64,000 nt of DNA from an uncultured Flavobacteriaceae bacterium (GTDB taxonomy: Bacteria > Bacteroidota > Bacteroidia > Flavobacteriales > Flavobacteriaceae), in NCBI GenBank assembly GCA_947502495.1, contig CANNAC010000001.1, positions 930,906-994,905 on the forward strand, given 5' to 3'. The position numbers were made by a program, and so were the translations under genes. This document shows positions 54,452 to 64,000 of this stretch, in pieces. How positions within the stretch are numbered: the stretch's first letter is position 1; each line of letters starts with the position of its first letter. Under the pieces are notes generated by a model that ran no database searches, was not told where the DNA came from, and worked only from the letters and a program-made list of their open reading frames with translations.

Positions 54452-56998
54452 ATGGATGATAATTTTTCACCAAGAGTAAAAGATGTAATTGCATTTAGTA
54501 AAGAGGAAGCATTGCGCTTAGGTCATGATTTTATTGGTACAGAACACCTAATGCTTGGTTTATTAAGAGATGGAAACGGTAAAGCCATTAACATATTAAA
54601 CGCATTAGATATTGACTTAAATCATTTAAGGCGTAAAGTAGAAATTTTAAGTCCTGCAAACCCAAATGTTGCAGTGGCTTCTAATGAAAAGAAAAACCTA
54701 CATCTTACTAGACAGGCGGAACGTGCTTTAAAAACCACTTTTTTAGAAGCAAAACTTTTTCAAAGTACGTCGATTAACACTGCACATTTATTATTGTGTA
54801 TTTTAAGAAATGAAAACGATCCTACTACCAAGCTTTTAAATAAGCTGAAAGTGGATTACGATAATGTTAAAGAACAATTTAAATTTATGATTACAAACGA
54901 TGATAATTATATAGAACCAAAAGGAGAATTTCCAGACGATGATACTTCTTCTGAAGATGCGTCTTCAAAAGATATTTTCAACGCTCCTACTGGAGGAAAA
55001 TCGAACAAAAAATCTAAAACTCCGGTATTAGATAATTTTGGAAGAGATTTAACTGCAATGGCAGAAGAAGGAAAATTAGACCCCGTTGTTGGTCGTGAAA
55101 AAGAAATAGAAAGAGTTTCTCAAATTTTAAGTAGAAGAAAGAAAAATAATCCGCTTTTAATTGGAGAACCAGGAGTTGGTAAATCGGCAATTGCAGAAGG
55201 ACTAGCAAATAGAATTGTTAGTAAAAAAGTATCTCGTATCCTTTTTAACAAACGTGTAGTTACTCTAGACTTGGCTAGCTTAGTTGCTGGAACCAAATAC
55301 AGAGGACAGTTTGAAGAACGCATGAAAGCAGTGATGAACGAACTAGAAAAGAATGATGATATTATTCTTTTTATAGACGAAATTCATACCATTGTTGGTG
55401 CTGGTGGAGCAACAGGAAGTTTAGATGCTTCTAACATGTTTAAACCTGCTTTAGCAAGAGGAGAAATACAATGTGTTGGTGCAACTACTTTAGATGAATA
55501 TAGACAATACATTGAAAAAGATGGCGCTTTAGAACGTCGTTTTCAAAAAGTAATTGTAGAACCTACAACAGTAGATGAAACAATAGAAATTCTTAATAAT
55601 ATTAAGAGTAAATACGAAGAGCATCACAATGTAGAATACACACCAGAAGCTATTGCTGCTTGTGTGAAGCTTACTAATAGATACATGACAGAACGCTTCT
55701 TACCAGACAAAGCTATTGATGCTTTAGATGAAGCTGGATCTCGTGTGCACATTACAAATATAGAAGTACCTAAACAGATTCTAGAACTAGAAAAACAACT
55801 AGAAGAAGTGAAGAAAACAAAAACTTCTGTAGTTAAAAAGCAAAAATACGAAGAAGCTGCAAAGCTTCGTGATGACGAAAAACGCATCGAGAAAGATTTA
55901 GCAATTGCACAAGAGAAATGGGAAGAAGACACCAAATTACATCGTGAAATTGTTAGTGAAGATAACGTTGCAGATGTAGTTTCTATGATGACAGGAATTC
56001 CTGTGAACAGAATTGCACAAAAAGAAAGCAATAAACTTGCTGAATTACCAGAACTTATAAAAGGAAAAGTAATTGGCCAAGACGAAGCGGTTGCAAAGGT
56101 TGTGAAAGCAATTCAACGTAATCGTGCTGGACTTAAAGATCCGAATAAGCCAATTGGTTCGTTTATATTTTTAGGACAAACAGGTGTTGGTAAAACGCAA
56201 TTAGCTAAAGTTTTGGCTAGAGAGTTATTTGATTCTGAAGATTCATTAATTAGAATTGATATGAGCGAATACATGGAGAAATTTGCAATCTCTAGACTTG
56301 TTGGAGCACCTCCAGGATATGTTGGTTATGAAGAAGGTGGTCAACTTACCGAAAAAGTAAGACGCAAACCGTATTCTGTAATTTTATTAGATGAAATTGA
56401 AAAAGCACATCCAGATGTATTTAATATGATGCTTCAAGTGCTAGACGATGGATATCTTACAGATAGTCTTGGTAGAAAAATAGATTTTAGAAACTCTATT
56501 ATTATCATGACTTCTAATATTGGTTCTAGAAAACTGAAAGACTTTGGAACAGGAGTTGGTTTTGGTACCGCTTCTCAAAAATCTCAAGAAGACAAAAATG
56601 CAAGAAGTGTTATTGAAAATGCGCTTAAAAAAGCCTTTGCTCCAGAATTTTTAAACAGAATTGATGATGTAGTGGTCTTTAATGCTCTAGAGAAAGAAGA
56701 CATTAGTAAAATTATTGATATCGAATTAGAAAAACTGTTGTTAAGAATTAAAGATCTTGGTTATACTTTAAAATTAAGTAAAGCTGCCAAAGATTATATC
56801 GCAGATAAAGGTTTCGACAAACAATATGGAGCTAGACCATTAAAACGCGCTATTCAAAAGTATGTAGAAGATACTTTAGCGGAAGAAATTATTACTTCGC
56901 AATTAGTAGAAGGCGATAAAATAATGATGGATTTAGACACTGAAAATAATGAATTAAAAATTGAAATTGAGAAAGCGGAAAAACCAGCCGAATCTTAA
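54452..56998 (+). CDS. clpC: ATP-dependent Clp protease ATP-binding subunit ClpC
   Basis: 848-aa AAA+ unfoldase. Clp N domain (two repeats, about 1-145), AAA-1 with GEPGVGKSA, a middle coiled region with a UVR-like motif ([21 protein letters not shown]), AAA-2 with [11 protein letters not shown], and the C-terminal D2-small domain. The middle region is short, so ClpC rather than ClpB. Divergent from gyrA across 262 bp that hold no other gene. Confidence 0.94.
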   Translation: MDDNFSPRVKDVIAFSKEEALRLGHDFIGTEHLMLGLLRDGNGKAINILNALDIDLNHLRRKVEILSPANPNVAVASNEKKNLHLTRQAERALKTTFLEAKLFQSTSINTAHLLLCILRNENDPTTKLLNKLKVDYDNVKEQFKFMITNDDNYIEPKGEFPDDDTSSEDASSKDIFNAPTGGKSNKKSKTPVLDNFGRDLTAMAEEGKLDPVVGREKEIERVSQILSRRKKNNPLLIGEPGVGKSAIAEGLANRIVSKKVSRILFNKRVVTLDLASLVAGTKYRGQFEERMKAVMNELEKNDDIILFIDEIHTIVGAGGATGSLDASNMFKPALARGEIQCVGATTLDEYRQYIEKDGALERRFQKVIVEPTTVDETIEILNNIKSKYEEHHNVEYTPEAIAACVKLTNRYMTERFLPDKAIDALDEAGSRVHITNIEVPKQILELEKQLEEVKKTKTSVVKKQKYEEAAKLRDDEKRIEKDLAIAQEKWEEDTKLHREIVSEDNVADVVSMMTGIPVNRIAQKESNKLAELPELIKGKVIGQDEAVAKVVKAIQRNRAGLKDPNKPIGSFIFLGQTGVGKTQLAKVLARELFDSEDSLIRIDMSEYMEKFAISRLVGAPPGYVGYEEGGQLTEKVRRKPYSVILLDEIEKAHPDVFNMMLQVLDDGYLTDSLGRKIDFRNSIIIMTSNIGSRKLKDFGTGVGFGTASQKSQEDKNARSVIENALKKAFAPEFLNRIDDVVVFNALEKEDISKIIDIELEKLLLRIKDLGYTLKLSKAAKDYIADKGFDKQYGARPLKRAIQKYVEDTLAEEIITSQLVEGDKIMMDLDTENNELKIEIEKAEKPAES

Positions 56999-57018
56999 TA
57001 TAATTTCACCCCTATAAA

Positions 57019-57050
57019 AAAGACCGTTAATTATTTAACGGTCTTTTTTT
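57019..57050 (+). terminator. Rho-independent terminator after clpC
   Basis: GACCGTTAA / TTAACGGTC stem with four-base loop TTAT and a run of eight T. Confidence 0.92.
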
Positions 57051-57083
57051 TGATTAAACACTTCATTAGTCTAACTTTAGTAC

Positions 57084-57461
57084 ATGACAAAACTAGATTT
57101 CTTCTTTGGCGAAATATTTGTACATGACAATTATATTATTGCTGTTATGAAAGAAGGCATTACAGTCACCCCAGATTTAAATGATATTCTATTCGATATT
57201 GTAACCACTTACTTCCACTCTAAACCTTTTGTATATATAACCAATAGAATAAATTCTTATGCTGTAGATCCTGCTATTTATGTAGAAACAGCAAAAATTT
57301 ATAATCTAATTGGTTTTGCAATTGTTTCTAAAAATAACTTAGCATTTAGCAATACGGATATTGAAAAATTATTCTTTAAAAAACCATTTGTTCACTTTGA
57401 TACCCTAAATGAAGCTATTATATGGTCTGAAAATTTAGTTTTAAATTATAATAAAAACTAA
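57084..57461 (+). CDS. Hypothetical protein, SpoIIAA/STAS-like
   Basis: 125-aa soluble protein with alternating strands and helices: FGEIFVHDNYIIAVMKEGI, then HSKPFVYITNRIN and IYNLIGFAIVSKNNLAFSNTDI. The layout resembles SpoIIAA-like small proteins of Bacteroidota, but I cannot name a family with certainty. Its stop overlaps that of the convergent hutH. Confidence 0.65.
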   Translation: MTKLDFFFGEIFVHDNYIIAVMKEGITVTPDLNDILFDIVTTYFHSKPFVYITNRINSYAVDPAIYVETAKIYNLIGFAIVSKNNLAFSNTDIEKLFFKKPFVHFDTLNEAIIWSENLVLNYNKN

Positions 57462-58984
57462 ACCCCATAATTATTTAAAAACAGCTCTTCTATTTCTACA
57501 TCGACATCACTTAAAAATTGGATGGACGCTTCAATATCATCATGCAATACGCGATCTTTTTTCACAAACGAAACTTCTTTTCTATATAGTTCTAAAAAGG
57601 ATTCTAAAAAAGGAGAAGTTTTTAACGGATTTCTAAATGCAATAGCTTGGCTAGCATTCATCAACTCTATAGCAATTACGCGTTCTACATTTCTAATCAA
57701 TCGGTATGCTTGTGTTGCAGCATTCGCCCCCATACTCACGTGATCCTCTTGTCCGTTACTAGAAACAATACTATCTACACTTGCAGGAGTTGCCAACTGT
57801 TTATTAGCACTAACAATACTTGCTGCTGTGTATTGCGGAATCATAAATCCAGAATTTAAACCTGGATTGTCCACCAAAAATGCGGGTAATCCTCTTAAAC
57901 CAGATACTAATTGAAATACGCGTCTTTCCGAAATATTTCCAATTTCTGCCATTGCTATTTTTAAGTAGTCTAGCGCTAATGCTAATGGTTGTCCGTGAAA
58001 ATTTCCACCAGAAATAATTAAATCTTCTTCTGGAAAAATATTCGGATTATCAGTAACCGAATTAATTTCAGTTAAAATAACACGTTCCACAAAATCTAAA
58101 GTATCTTTTGTTGCACCATGTACTTGTGGAATACAACGAAAAGAATACGGATCTTGTACATGCTGCTTTTCTCTTGTAATAATTTCACTTCCTTTTAAAA
58201 ACTCATTAAAACGTCGTGCCACTTTTAATTGCCCTGGATGGGGACGAACCTGATGTACTAAATCATGAAATGGTTCAATTCTACCATCAAAAGCATCCAA
58301 TGAAATACTAGCAATAACATCTGCTAAATACAATGTTTTGTGTGACATTAATAAAAGATATACTCCATAGGCACTCATAAATTGCGTTCCGTTTAAAAGC
58401 GCTAAACCTTCTTTAGCTTCTAACTTTATAGGTTCCCAACCAAACTTTTTAAGAATGGTACTTGCATTCATTTCTCTTTTCTCATGTACTACTTTTCCTT
58501 TTCCAATTAATGGTAAAGCCAAATGCGCCAAAGGTGCTAAATCACCAGAAGCACCAAGAGATCCTTGTGTAAAAACAAAAGGAAAAACATCGTTATTAAA
58601 AAAGTCAATTAAACGATTTACAGTTTCTAATTGTACACCAGAATGTCCATAACTTAAGGATTGTATTTTTAAAAGCAACATCACTTTTACAACACTTTCA
58701 GGAACACGTTCTCCGGTTCCGCATGCGTGCGACATTACCAAGTTTTCTTGTAATTTGGTTAAATCTTTTTTAGAAATCTCGACATTATATAAAGACCCAA
58801 AACCAGTATTAATTCCGTAAAAAGGTTTTTCAGCTTCGCTTAATTTCTTATCTAAATATTTCTTACAGGTTTTTATTTTTCCTACAGACTCTTCAGATAG
58901 TTTTAATTTTTTATTGTCTTTAAAAATATTGTAAATGGTTACAATGTCTAGTTTTTCGGAAGATATATAATGGTATGTGCTCAT
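57458..58984 (-). CDS. hutH: Histidine ammonia-lyase
   Basis: 508-aa enzyme removing ammonia from L-histidine to give urocanate. The MIO cofactor forms from Ala-Ser-Gly in GSLGASGDLAPLAHL (about residues 143-157). Further family blocks: YGINTGFGSL, LLNGTQFM, QDPYSFRCIPQVHG, SGGNFHGQPLALALD. No other hut genes are in the window. Confidence 0.94.
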   Translation of the reverse strand: MSTYHYISSEKLDIVTIYNIFKDNKKLKLSEESVGKIKTCKKYLDKKLSEAEKPFYGINTGFGSLYNVEISKKDLTKLQENLVMSHACGTGERVPESVVKVMLLLKIQSLSYGHSGVQLETVNRLIDFFNNDVFPFVFTQGSLGASGDLAPLAHLALPLIGKGKVVHEKREMNASTILKKFGWEPIKLEAKEGLALLNGTQFMSAYGVYLLLMSHKTLYLADVIASISLDAFDGRIEPFHDLVHQVRPHPGQLKVARRFNEFLKGSEIITREKQHVQDPYSFRCIPQVHGATKDTLDFVERVILTEINSVTDNPNIFPEEDLIISGGNFHGQPLALALDYLKIAMAEIGNISERRVFQLVSGLRGLPAFLVDNPGLNSGFMIPQYTAASIVSANKQLATPASVDSIVSSNGQEDHVSMGANAATQAYRLIRNVERVIAIELMNASQAIAFRNPLKTSPFLESFLELYRKEVSFVKKDRVLHDDIEASIQFLSDVDVEIEELFLNNYGV

Positions 58985-59106
58985 GTTTTATTTTAAGTAA
59001 CTCAAAAATGATAATTCAAATCAAGGTATGCAACTATTGTTAATAATTAAATAGATTAAATACTAAATTATTATTACTATTTTTGATGAAACCTAAACAT
59101 ATATAA

Positions 59107-60156
59107 ATGAAAAAAATACTAGTTGTATTATGTGCATTAAGCATTGTTGCTTGCAAAGAAGAAGCTAAAGATTACGTTACCTTTTCTGGAACCATTACAG
59201 ATAAAAATAGTGACTCGATTGTTTTAAGAACCCAAACCTATTCGAAAACAATTAAGGTCAATGAAGACGGTACGTTTAGCGATACATTAAAAGTAGCTAC
59301 AGGAATATATAATTTTTATGATGGTGGAGAAAGTTCTAATGTATACCTACAAAATGGATATGATTTAAATATGACATTAGACACAAAGATGTTTGATGAA
59401 ACCATTAGCTACACAGGAACCGGAGATAAAACAAATAACTATTTAGCTAAAAAAGCATTATTTGAAGAAACCCTTTTTCCTCCTAGTCTTTTTGATTTTG
59501 AAGAAGCAGATTTTACAAAGAATATTTCTGAAATAAACCAAAAGCGAGCAGCCTTTTTAGAAGAAAACAAAGATATTGATCCTGCTTTCTATGCAACAGA
59601 AAAAGAAGATGTAGATGGCTTTGAAAAGAAAATGTTAGGTTATTTTGCTGAAGGTAAAGAAAGAGCAAAAGCTAGAGCAGCACAATTTGCGAGTTATATT
59701 GGAGAACCTTCTGCTGTTTTTGAGAATTACGAAAATGAAAAAGGAGGAACTACTTCTTTAACCGATTTAAAAGGAAACTATGTGTATGTAGATATTTGGG
59801 CAACTTGGTGCGGACCATGTTTAGCAGAACTTCCTGCATTAAAAATAGCAGAGAAAAAATATGAAGATAAAAATGTTTCTTTTGTAAGTATTTCTGTAGA
59901 TAACGGAAGAGGTTATAAAGACAAGTCTTTTGAAGCGTCAAAAGAAGGATGGAAAAAAATGATTACGGAAAAAGAAATGGGTGGTATTCAATTGTTTTCC
60001 GATAAAAACTGGAAATCGGATTTCATTACTGCTTATAAAGTAAATAGTATTCCTAGATTTATTTTAATTGATCCTAATGGTGTTGTTGTAGATGCAGATG
60101 CGCCAAGACCTTCTAGTCCTAAATTTGATAAATTATTCGCTTCTTTAAGTTTATAA
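59107..60156 (+). CDS. TlpA-like thiol-disulfide oxidoreductase lipoprotein
   Basis: 349-aa protein with lipobox LSIVAC (Cys at about residue 17), an N-terminal DUF4369-type beta domain (about 25-115; FSGTITDKNSDSIVLRT), a helical middle and a C-terminal thioredoxin fold with WATWCGPC (about residues 233-240) and the cis-Pro in SIPRFILID. The usual Bacteroidota periplasmic thioredoxin arrangement. Confidence 0.9.
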   Translation: MKKILVVLCALSIVACKEEAKDYVTFSGTITDKNSDSIVLRTQTYSKTIKVNEDGTFSDTLKVATGIYNFYDGGESSNVYLQNGYDLNMTLDTKMFDETISYTGTGDKTNNYLAKKALFEETLFPPSLFDFEEADFTKNISEINQKRAAFLEENKDIDPAFYATEKEDVDGFEKKMLGYFAEGKERAKARAAQFASYIGEPSAVFENYENEKGGTTSLTDLKGNYVYVDIWATWCGPCLAELPALKIAEKKYEDKNVSFVSISVDNGRGYKDKSFEASKEGWKKMITEKEMGGIQLFSDKNWKSDFITAYKVNSIPRFILIDPNGVVVDADAPRPSSPKFDKLFASLSL

Positions 60157-60160
60157 TATA

Positions 60161-60216
60161 AAAAAAGCCACACTATAAATAACGTAGTTAAGTCATTCTT
60201 TAGAGTGGCTTTTTTT
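60161..60216. terminator. Bidirectional terminator
   Basis: AAAAAAGCCAC / GTGGCTTTTTT long stem with inner CTaTAAA/TTTAGAG, between convergent genes. Confidence 0.85.
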
Positions 60217-60241
60217 TATTTCTTATTTTACTATTTATCTC

Positions 60242-61801
60242 TTATTTTTCTTGATTTCCTTCTGCTTCCTCTTCCACTTGTGGTGCTTCTGGTTGCTTAA
60301 ACAAATCGATATATGCTTGTCCTAAATTTTCAATAACATGGCTCGCAATTAAACTTTGATACCCCAAAGTTTCAATCGCAATATCTGCAGATCTTCCGTG
60401 TAAATAAATTCCGAAAAGCGTGGCAGAAAGCGGCTCATAACCTTGCGCTATTAAGCCTGTAATAATTCCTGTAAGTACATCTCCAGTTCCTGCTGTTGCT
60501 AGGCCAGGGTTTCCTGTTGTATTTACATATCCTTTATCTTGAAAAACAGTAATACTATTCGCTCCTTTAATAACAATAATAAGATTGTATTTTTTAGATA
60601 AGGCTTTTGTTTTCTTTAATTTATCAAAATCGTCTTTCCATTTTCCCACCAAACGTTCCAACTCTTTAGGATGTGGTGTTAAAACAGTTTGTTCTGGTAA
60701 CAACTTTAATAAGGCCTTCTTTTTAGCAAGAATATTTATACCATCGGCATCAATTACCAATGGTGTTTTATTCGTTTTTAAAAAGTTTTCAAAAGCATTA
60801 ATCGTTTTTGTTGCAGTTCCTACTCCAACTCCAAAAGCAATTACGCTAGGTGTTATATCGAACTTTATATTGGTAAGGATTTCTTCATTGGTATCTGTAA
60901 TTACCATGGCTTCTGGGAAGGAAGATTGCAAAACAGTATAGCCGCATTTTGGTATATACGCAGTAACCAAACCTGCTCCAGAAGATAATGCCGCTCTACT
61001 AGCTAAAGTAACCGAACCCATTTTACCGTAACTTCCTCCTATTACCAAAGCATGCCCATAGGTACCTTTATTAGAATATTTTTTTCGTGGTTTATATATA
61101 GGAAGCATTTCGTTCTTTCCAATTAACTCGTATGCCGTATCTGTGGTATGCAGATATTCTGGATCTATACCAATATCTAAAACTTCCCATTGTACCGTAT
61201 ATTTTTCCGTTTCTGGTAAAAAGAAAATTAGTTTTGGGGTTTGAAAACTCAACGTATAATGCGACCAAACAACATCATCTTCATTTTTTGGGACTTGATC
61301 TGGATACATACCTGAAGGTAAATCTATAGCTAATGTAAATGCTTTAGATGCTTTTAAATGTTGAAACAAAGCTTTCACCCAACCTACAACTGGTCGGTTT
61401 AAACCAATTCCGAAAATAGCATCTACAATAATATCATCTGGATGAATCTCTGGAAATTCTTCGGCATCTGTCATTAACAATGGCCAAACTTTAGTAACAT
61501 TTTTAATTCTATCGTAATTGATTAAAAAATCTTTAGATCGCGTATCGCTATAATTAATCACATACATTTTCACATTATAACCATGCGTAATTAAATGTCT
61601 TGCTATCACTAAACCATCTCCTCCATTATTACCAATACCGCAAAAAACATGAATAGGAACTTGTGCTCCTTGCATTCGCATGTGCATCCAATTAAAAATT
61701 TGAGTAGCAGCACGCTCCATCAAATCTGTAGATGTTATGCCTTGTTTTTCAGCAGTTAGTTTATCGCCTTCGTAAATTTGTTCTTTCGAAAATATCTTCA
61801 T
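60242..61801 (-). CDS. nnrD: Bifunctional NAD(P)H-hydrate epimerase / ADP-dependent dehydratase
   Basis: 519-aa fusion that repairs hydrated NAD(P)H. N-terminal YjeF_N epimerase (about 1-215; FCGIGNNGGDGLVIARHL, VDAIFGIGLNRPV) and C-terminal carbohydrate-kinase-like dehydratase (about 230-500; GGSYGKMGSVTLASRAAL, LTPHPKELERL, NTTGNPGLATAGTGDVLTG). The order matches bacterial NnrE-NnrD fusions. Confidence 0.93.
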   Translation of the reverse strand: MKIFSKEQIYEGDKLTAEKQGITSTDLMERAATQIFNWMHMRMQGAQVPIHVFCGIGNNGGDGLVIARHLITHGYNVKMYVINYSDTRSKDFLINYDRIKNVTKVWPLLMTDAEEFPEIHPDDIIVDAIFGIGLNRPVVGWVKALFQHLKASKAFTLAIDLPSGMYPDQVPKNEDDVVWSHYTLSFQTPKLIFFLPETEKYTVQWEVLDIGIDPEYLHTTDTAYELIGKNEMLPIYKPRKKYSNKGTYGHALVIGGSYGKMGSVTLASRAALSSGAGLVTAYIPKCGYTVLQSSFPEAMVITDTNEEILTNIKFDITPSVIAFGVGVGTATKTINAFENFLKTNKTPLVIDADGINILAKKKALLKLLPEQTVLTPHPKELERLVGKWKDDFDKLKKTKALSKKYNLIIVIKGANSITVFQDKGYVNTTGNPGLATAGTGDVLTGIITGLIAQGYEPLSATLFGIYLHGRSADIAIETLGYQSLIASHVIENLGQAYIDLFKQPEAPQVEEEAEGNQEK

Positions 61802-62014
61802 TTCTTAATGTCTATTGCTCTTTATTTGTTTTTTGTACTATTCAGGTAATCATTATTCAATGCAACAATCATTTTTGCAAGGAATGTTTCATTATAATAA
61901 TTATCTGTAACTTATTTTACTAATTCCTCAAAAATAGCGTTTTAATATTTTTTTAGAAGTAAATGTAATACTTTTGAAACGTATATTAAAACTTATATAA
62001 TTAAGTAAAATCTA

Positions 62015-64000
62015 ATGAAAGTACTAAAATTCGGAGGAACTTCTGTAGGAAGTTCAAAAAACATAAACAAAGTAATTAGCATATTAGAAGACTATTCTAA
62101 AACCGATGCTATAATATGTGTAGTTTCTGCTGTTGGAGGTATTACAGATAGATTGCTAAAAGCTGGTGAATTAGCCAACAATAAAGATCAAGATTATATA
62201 AAGGAATTTGAAGCCATTCAGAAAAAACATTTTAGTATTATTTCGGAATTAATTCCAAGCCAAAATATAGCAATATTAAGTCACGTAGAAAAAATGCTAC
62301 AAGATTTAAAAAGCCTATTAGATGGTGTGTATTTGATTAATGAATTATCGCCAAAAACATCTGACAAACTAGTAAGTTTTGGGGAATTATTGTCTTCTTA
62401 TATTATTGCGGAAACGTTAAAAAGCAGAAGCATTAATGCAGAATTAAAAAATAGTCAGGAATTAGTGATTACCAATTCTAATTTCACAAAAGCGGAAGTA
62501 GAATACAAAATCACCAACCAAAATATTAAAGAGTACTTTAATAAAGCGAATCAAAAAATAACGATGCTACCTGGTTTTGTTTCTAAATCTAAATTAGGAG
62601 AAATTACAACACTTGGTCGTGGTGGTTCCGACTTTACTGCTGCTATAATTGCTGCAGCCTTACAAGTAAAACAATTGGAAATTTGGACAGACGTTAGTGG
62701 TATGTTTACTGCAAATCCGAAACTGGTAAAACAAGCCTATCCAATAGATACCATTTCTTACCAAGAGGCCATGGAATTATCACATTTTGGTGCAAAAGTT
62801 CTATATCCTCCAACGGTGCAACCGGTTTTAAATTTAGAGATTCCTATTCATATTAAAAACACATTAAAACCAGAAGAAGTTGGAACTATTATTTCTAAAG
62901 CGGCTTCTACTGGAAAATCGCCGGTTAAAGGAATAAGCCATATTAGTAATATTGCATTACTGACTTTAGAAGGAAGCGGAATGATTGGTATTCCTGGTTT
63001 TTCTAAGCGTTTATTCGAAACCTTAGCACAAGAAAAAATAAACATTGTTTTAATTACGCAAGCATCCTCAGAGCATTCTATATGTTTAGGTATTGAATCT
63101 AAAGATGCCGAATTCGCTAAAGAAGCAATAGATACTGCTTTTGAAAACGAAATATCGCTTCATAAAATAGAACCATTAATTGTAGAAAAAGATTTATCTA
63201 TAATCGCTCTTGTTGGTGATAATATGAAGAATCATCAAGGTATTAGCGGAAAAATGTTTAGTACACTTGGTAAAAATAATATTAATATTAGAGCTATTGC
63301 GCAAGGTGCTTCAGAGAAAAACATCTCAGCGGTAATTGCAGATAAGGATGTAAAAAAAGCGTTAAACACTTTACACGAACGCTTTTTTGAAGAGAATACC
63401 AAACAGCTTAATATATTTATTACTGGTGTTGGTAATGTTGGCGAAAAGCTAATCGACCAAATACAACAGCAACATGCATATTTAAAAAAGAACCTAAAAA
63501 TAGACGTTAGAATTGTTGGAATGGCAAATTCCAGAAAAATGATTTTTAATGAAAAAGGAATCGATTTAAATAATTGGACCTCCCAGTTTCATCATTCGGA
63601 TGCATCTAGTTTACAAGGCTTTTTAAATAAAGTAATCGCACTAAATTTACGTAACAGTATTTTTGTGGATATTACTGCAAATGAAGCGGTATCTAATCTA
63701 TATGCAGACTATCTTAAAAATAGTATTGCGGTAGTTGCATGTAATAAAATTGCATGTTCGAACACTTACGAGAAATACAAAAACTTACAAGATTTATCTC
63801 TAAAATACAACGCACCGTTTTTATATGAAACCAATGTTGGTGCTGGATTACCTATAATAAACACCTTAAAAAATCTAGTAGCATCTGGAGATAAAGTAAC
63901 CAGCATACAAGCGGTTCTATCTGGAAGTTTAAATTTTGTGTTTAATAATTTTAGCGATAAAAGAAACTTTCATGATACCGTAAAGCAAGCGCAATTTGAA
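62015..64000 (+). CDS. thrA: Bifunctional aspartokinase/homoserine dehydrogenase (3' end missing)
   Basis: ATG at 62015 opens a frame without stop to the window edge (662 codons; full-length ThrA is about 815). Aspartokinase domain with KFGGTSVGSS, TLGRGGSDFTAA and WTDVSGMFTANP; two ACT regulatory domains in the middle (about 310-455); homoserine dehydrogenase Rossmann part with IFITGVGNVGEKL and later VDITANEAVSNLYADYL, VVACNKIACS, ETNVGAGLPIINTL. Catalyses the first and third steps from aspartate to threonine and methionine. The leader 61802-62014 shows no evident attenuator. Confidence 0.93.
   Translation, partial: MKVLKFGGTSVGSSKNINKVISILEDYSKTDAIICVVSAVGGITDRLLKAGELANNKDQDYIKEFEAIQKKHFSIISELIPSQNIAILSHVEKMLQDLKSLLDGVYLINELSPKTSDKLVSFGELLSSYIIAETLKSRSINAELKNSQELVITNSNFTKAEVEYKITNQNIKEYFNKANQKITMLPGFVSKSKLGEITTLGRGGSDFTAAIIAAALQVKQLEIWTDVSGMFTANPKLVKQAYPIDTISYQEAMELSHFGAKVLYPPTVQPVLNLEIPIHIKNTLKPEEVGTIISKAASTGKSPVKGISHISNIALLTLEGSGMIGIPGFSKRLFETLAQEKINIVLITQASSEHSICLGIESKDAEFAKEAIDTAFENEISLHKIEPLIVEKDLSIIALVGDNMKNHQGISGKMFSTLGKNNINIRAIAQGASEKNISAVIADKDVKKALNTLHERFFEENTKQLNIFITGVGNVGEKLIDQIQQQHAYLKKNLKIDVRIVGMANSRKMIFNEKGIDLNNWTSQFHHSDASSLQGFLNKVIALNLRNSIFVDITANEAVSNLYADYLKNSIAVVACNKIACSNTYEKYKNLQDLSLKYNAPFLYETNVGAGLPIINTLKNLVASGDKVTSIQAVLSGSLNFVFNNFSDKRNFHDTVKQAQFE

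Overview
The window comes from a low-GC member of the Bacteroidota, most likely Flavobacteriaceae. The signs are A-rich translation starts without Shine-Dalgarno sequences, promoters of the Bacteroidota type (-7 box TAnnTTTG), and the gene types present (stand-alone BON proteins, short-lipobox lipoproteins, fused aspartokinase/homoserine dehydrogenase, 7TM-HD phosphohydrolase, TlpA-like lipoprotein). Genus and species cannot be fixed from the sequence alone.

Region 1 (about 1-45,300) is a large stress or dormancy island. It holds a partial FtsH, BON proteins, a site-2 protease, a metallophosphoesterase, a 2-hydroxyacid dehydrogenase, a PNPOx-like protein, a LOG protein, a sigma-like factor, a LigD-type polymerase, a baeRF protein, dodecin, PEP synthase, a DUF2267 protein, an HtrA-like protease, two sensor kinases, a receiver-Crp/Fnr regulator, a patatin, an HMA protein, a YceI-like lipoprotein, a hydrolase, a phosphoribosyltransferase, a PCMT-like/erythromycin-esterase fusion, GH130 plus GT4 enzymes, a Ca-type P-ATPase, Hsp20 and a TerB-like protein. 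Reading the spacers by eye, I found 21 copies of one palindrome, TGAY-N4-RTCA. Each lies exactly 23 nt upstream of a -7-like box (43 nt from operator start to end of box), on either strand. This makes almost the whole island one Crp/Fnr-type regulon, with the activator centred near -41.5. The best candidate regulator is encoded in the middle of the island: a receiver-Crp/Fnr fusion (26962-28032) behind a 1089-aa kinase with a recognisable LOV (flavin, blue-light) domain (28060-31329).

Region 2 lies inside the island (20,571-22,332) and has no protein genes. It holds four tandem paralogous transcription units of about 290-390 nt. Each has the operator, the -7 box, a boxA-like element (AGTTCTTTGAAA) and a terminal GC hairpin. 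Units 1, 3 and 4 share an internal terminator-like hairpin, a GNRA-capped hairpin and a 5' hairpin, with compensatory changes between copies. This appears to be a family of structured non-coding RNAs under the island regulator, and is the strongest candidate for an undescribed system here.

Region 3 (about 45,650-64,000) is housekeeping: a tRNA cluster (Arg-TCT, Pro-TGG, Ser-GCT), 7TM-HD phosphohydrolase, thiolase, NlpC/P60 protein, TPR protein, gyrA, clpC, hutH, a TlpA-like lipoprotein, nnrD/E and the 5' part of thrA, which runs off the right edge. I saw no TGAY-N4-RTCA promoter in this part, so the island appears to end just after the TerB-like gene.
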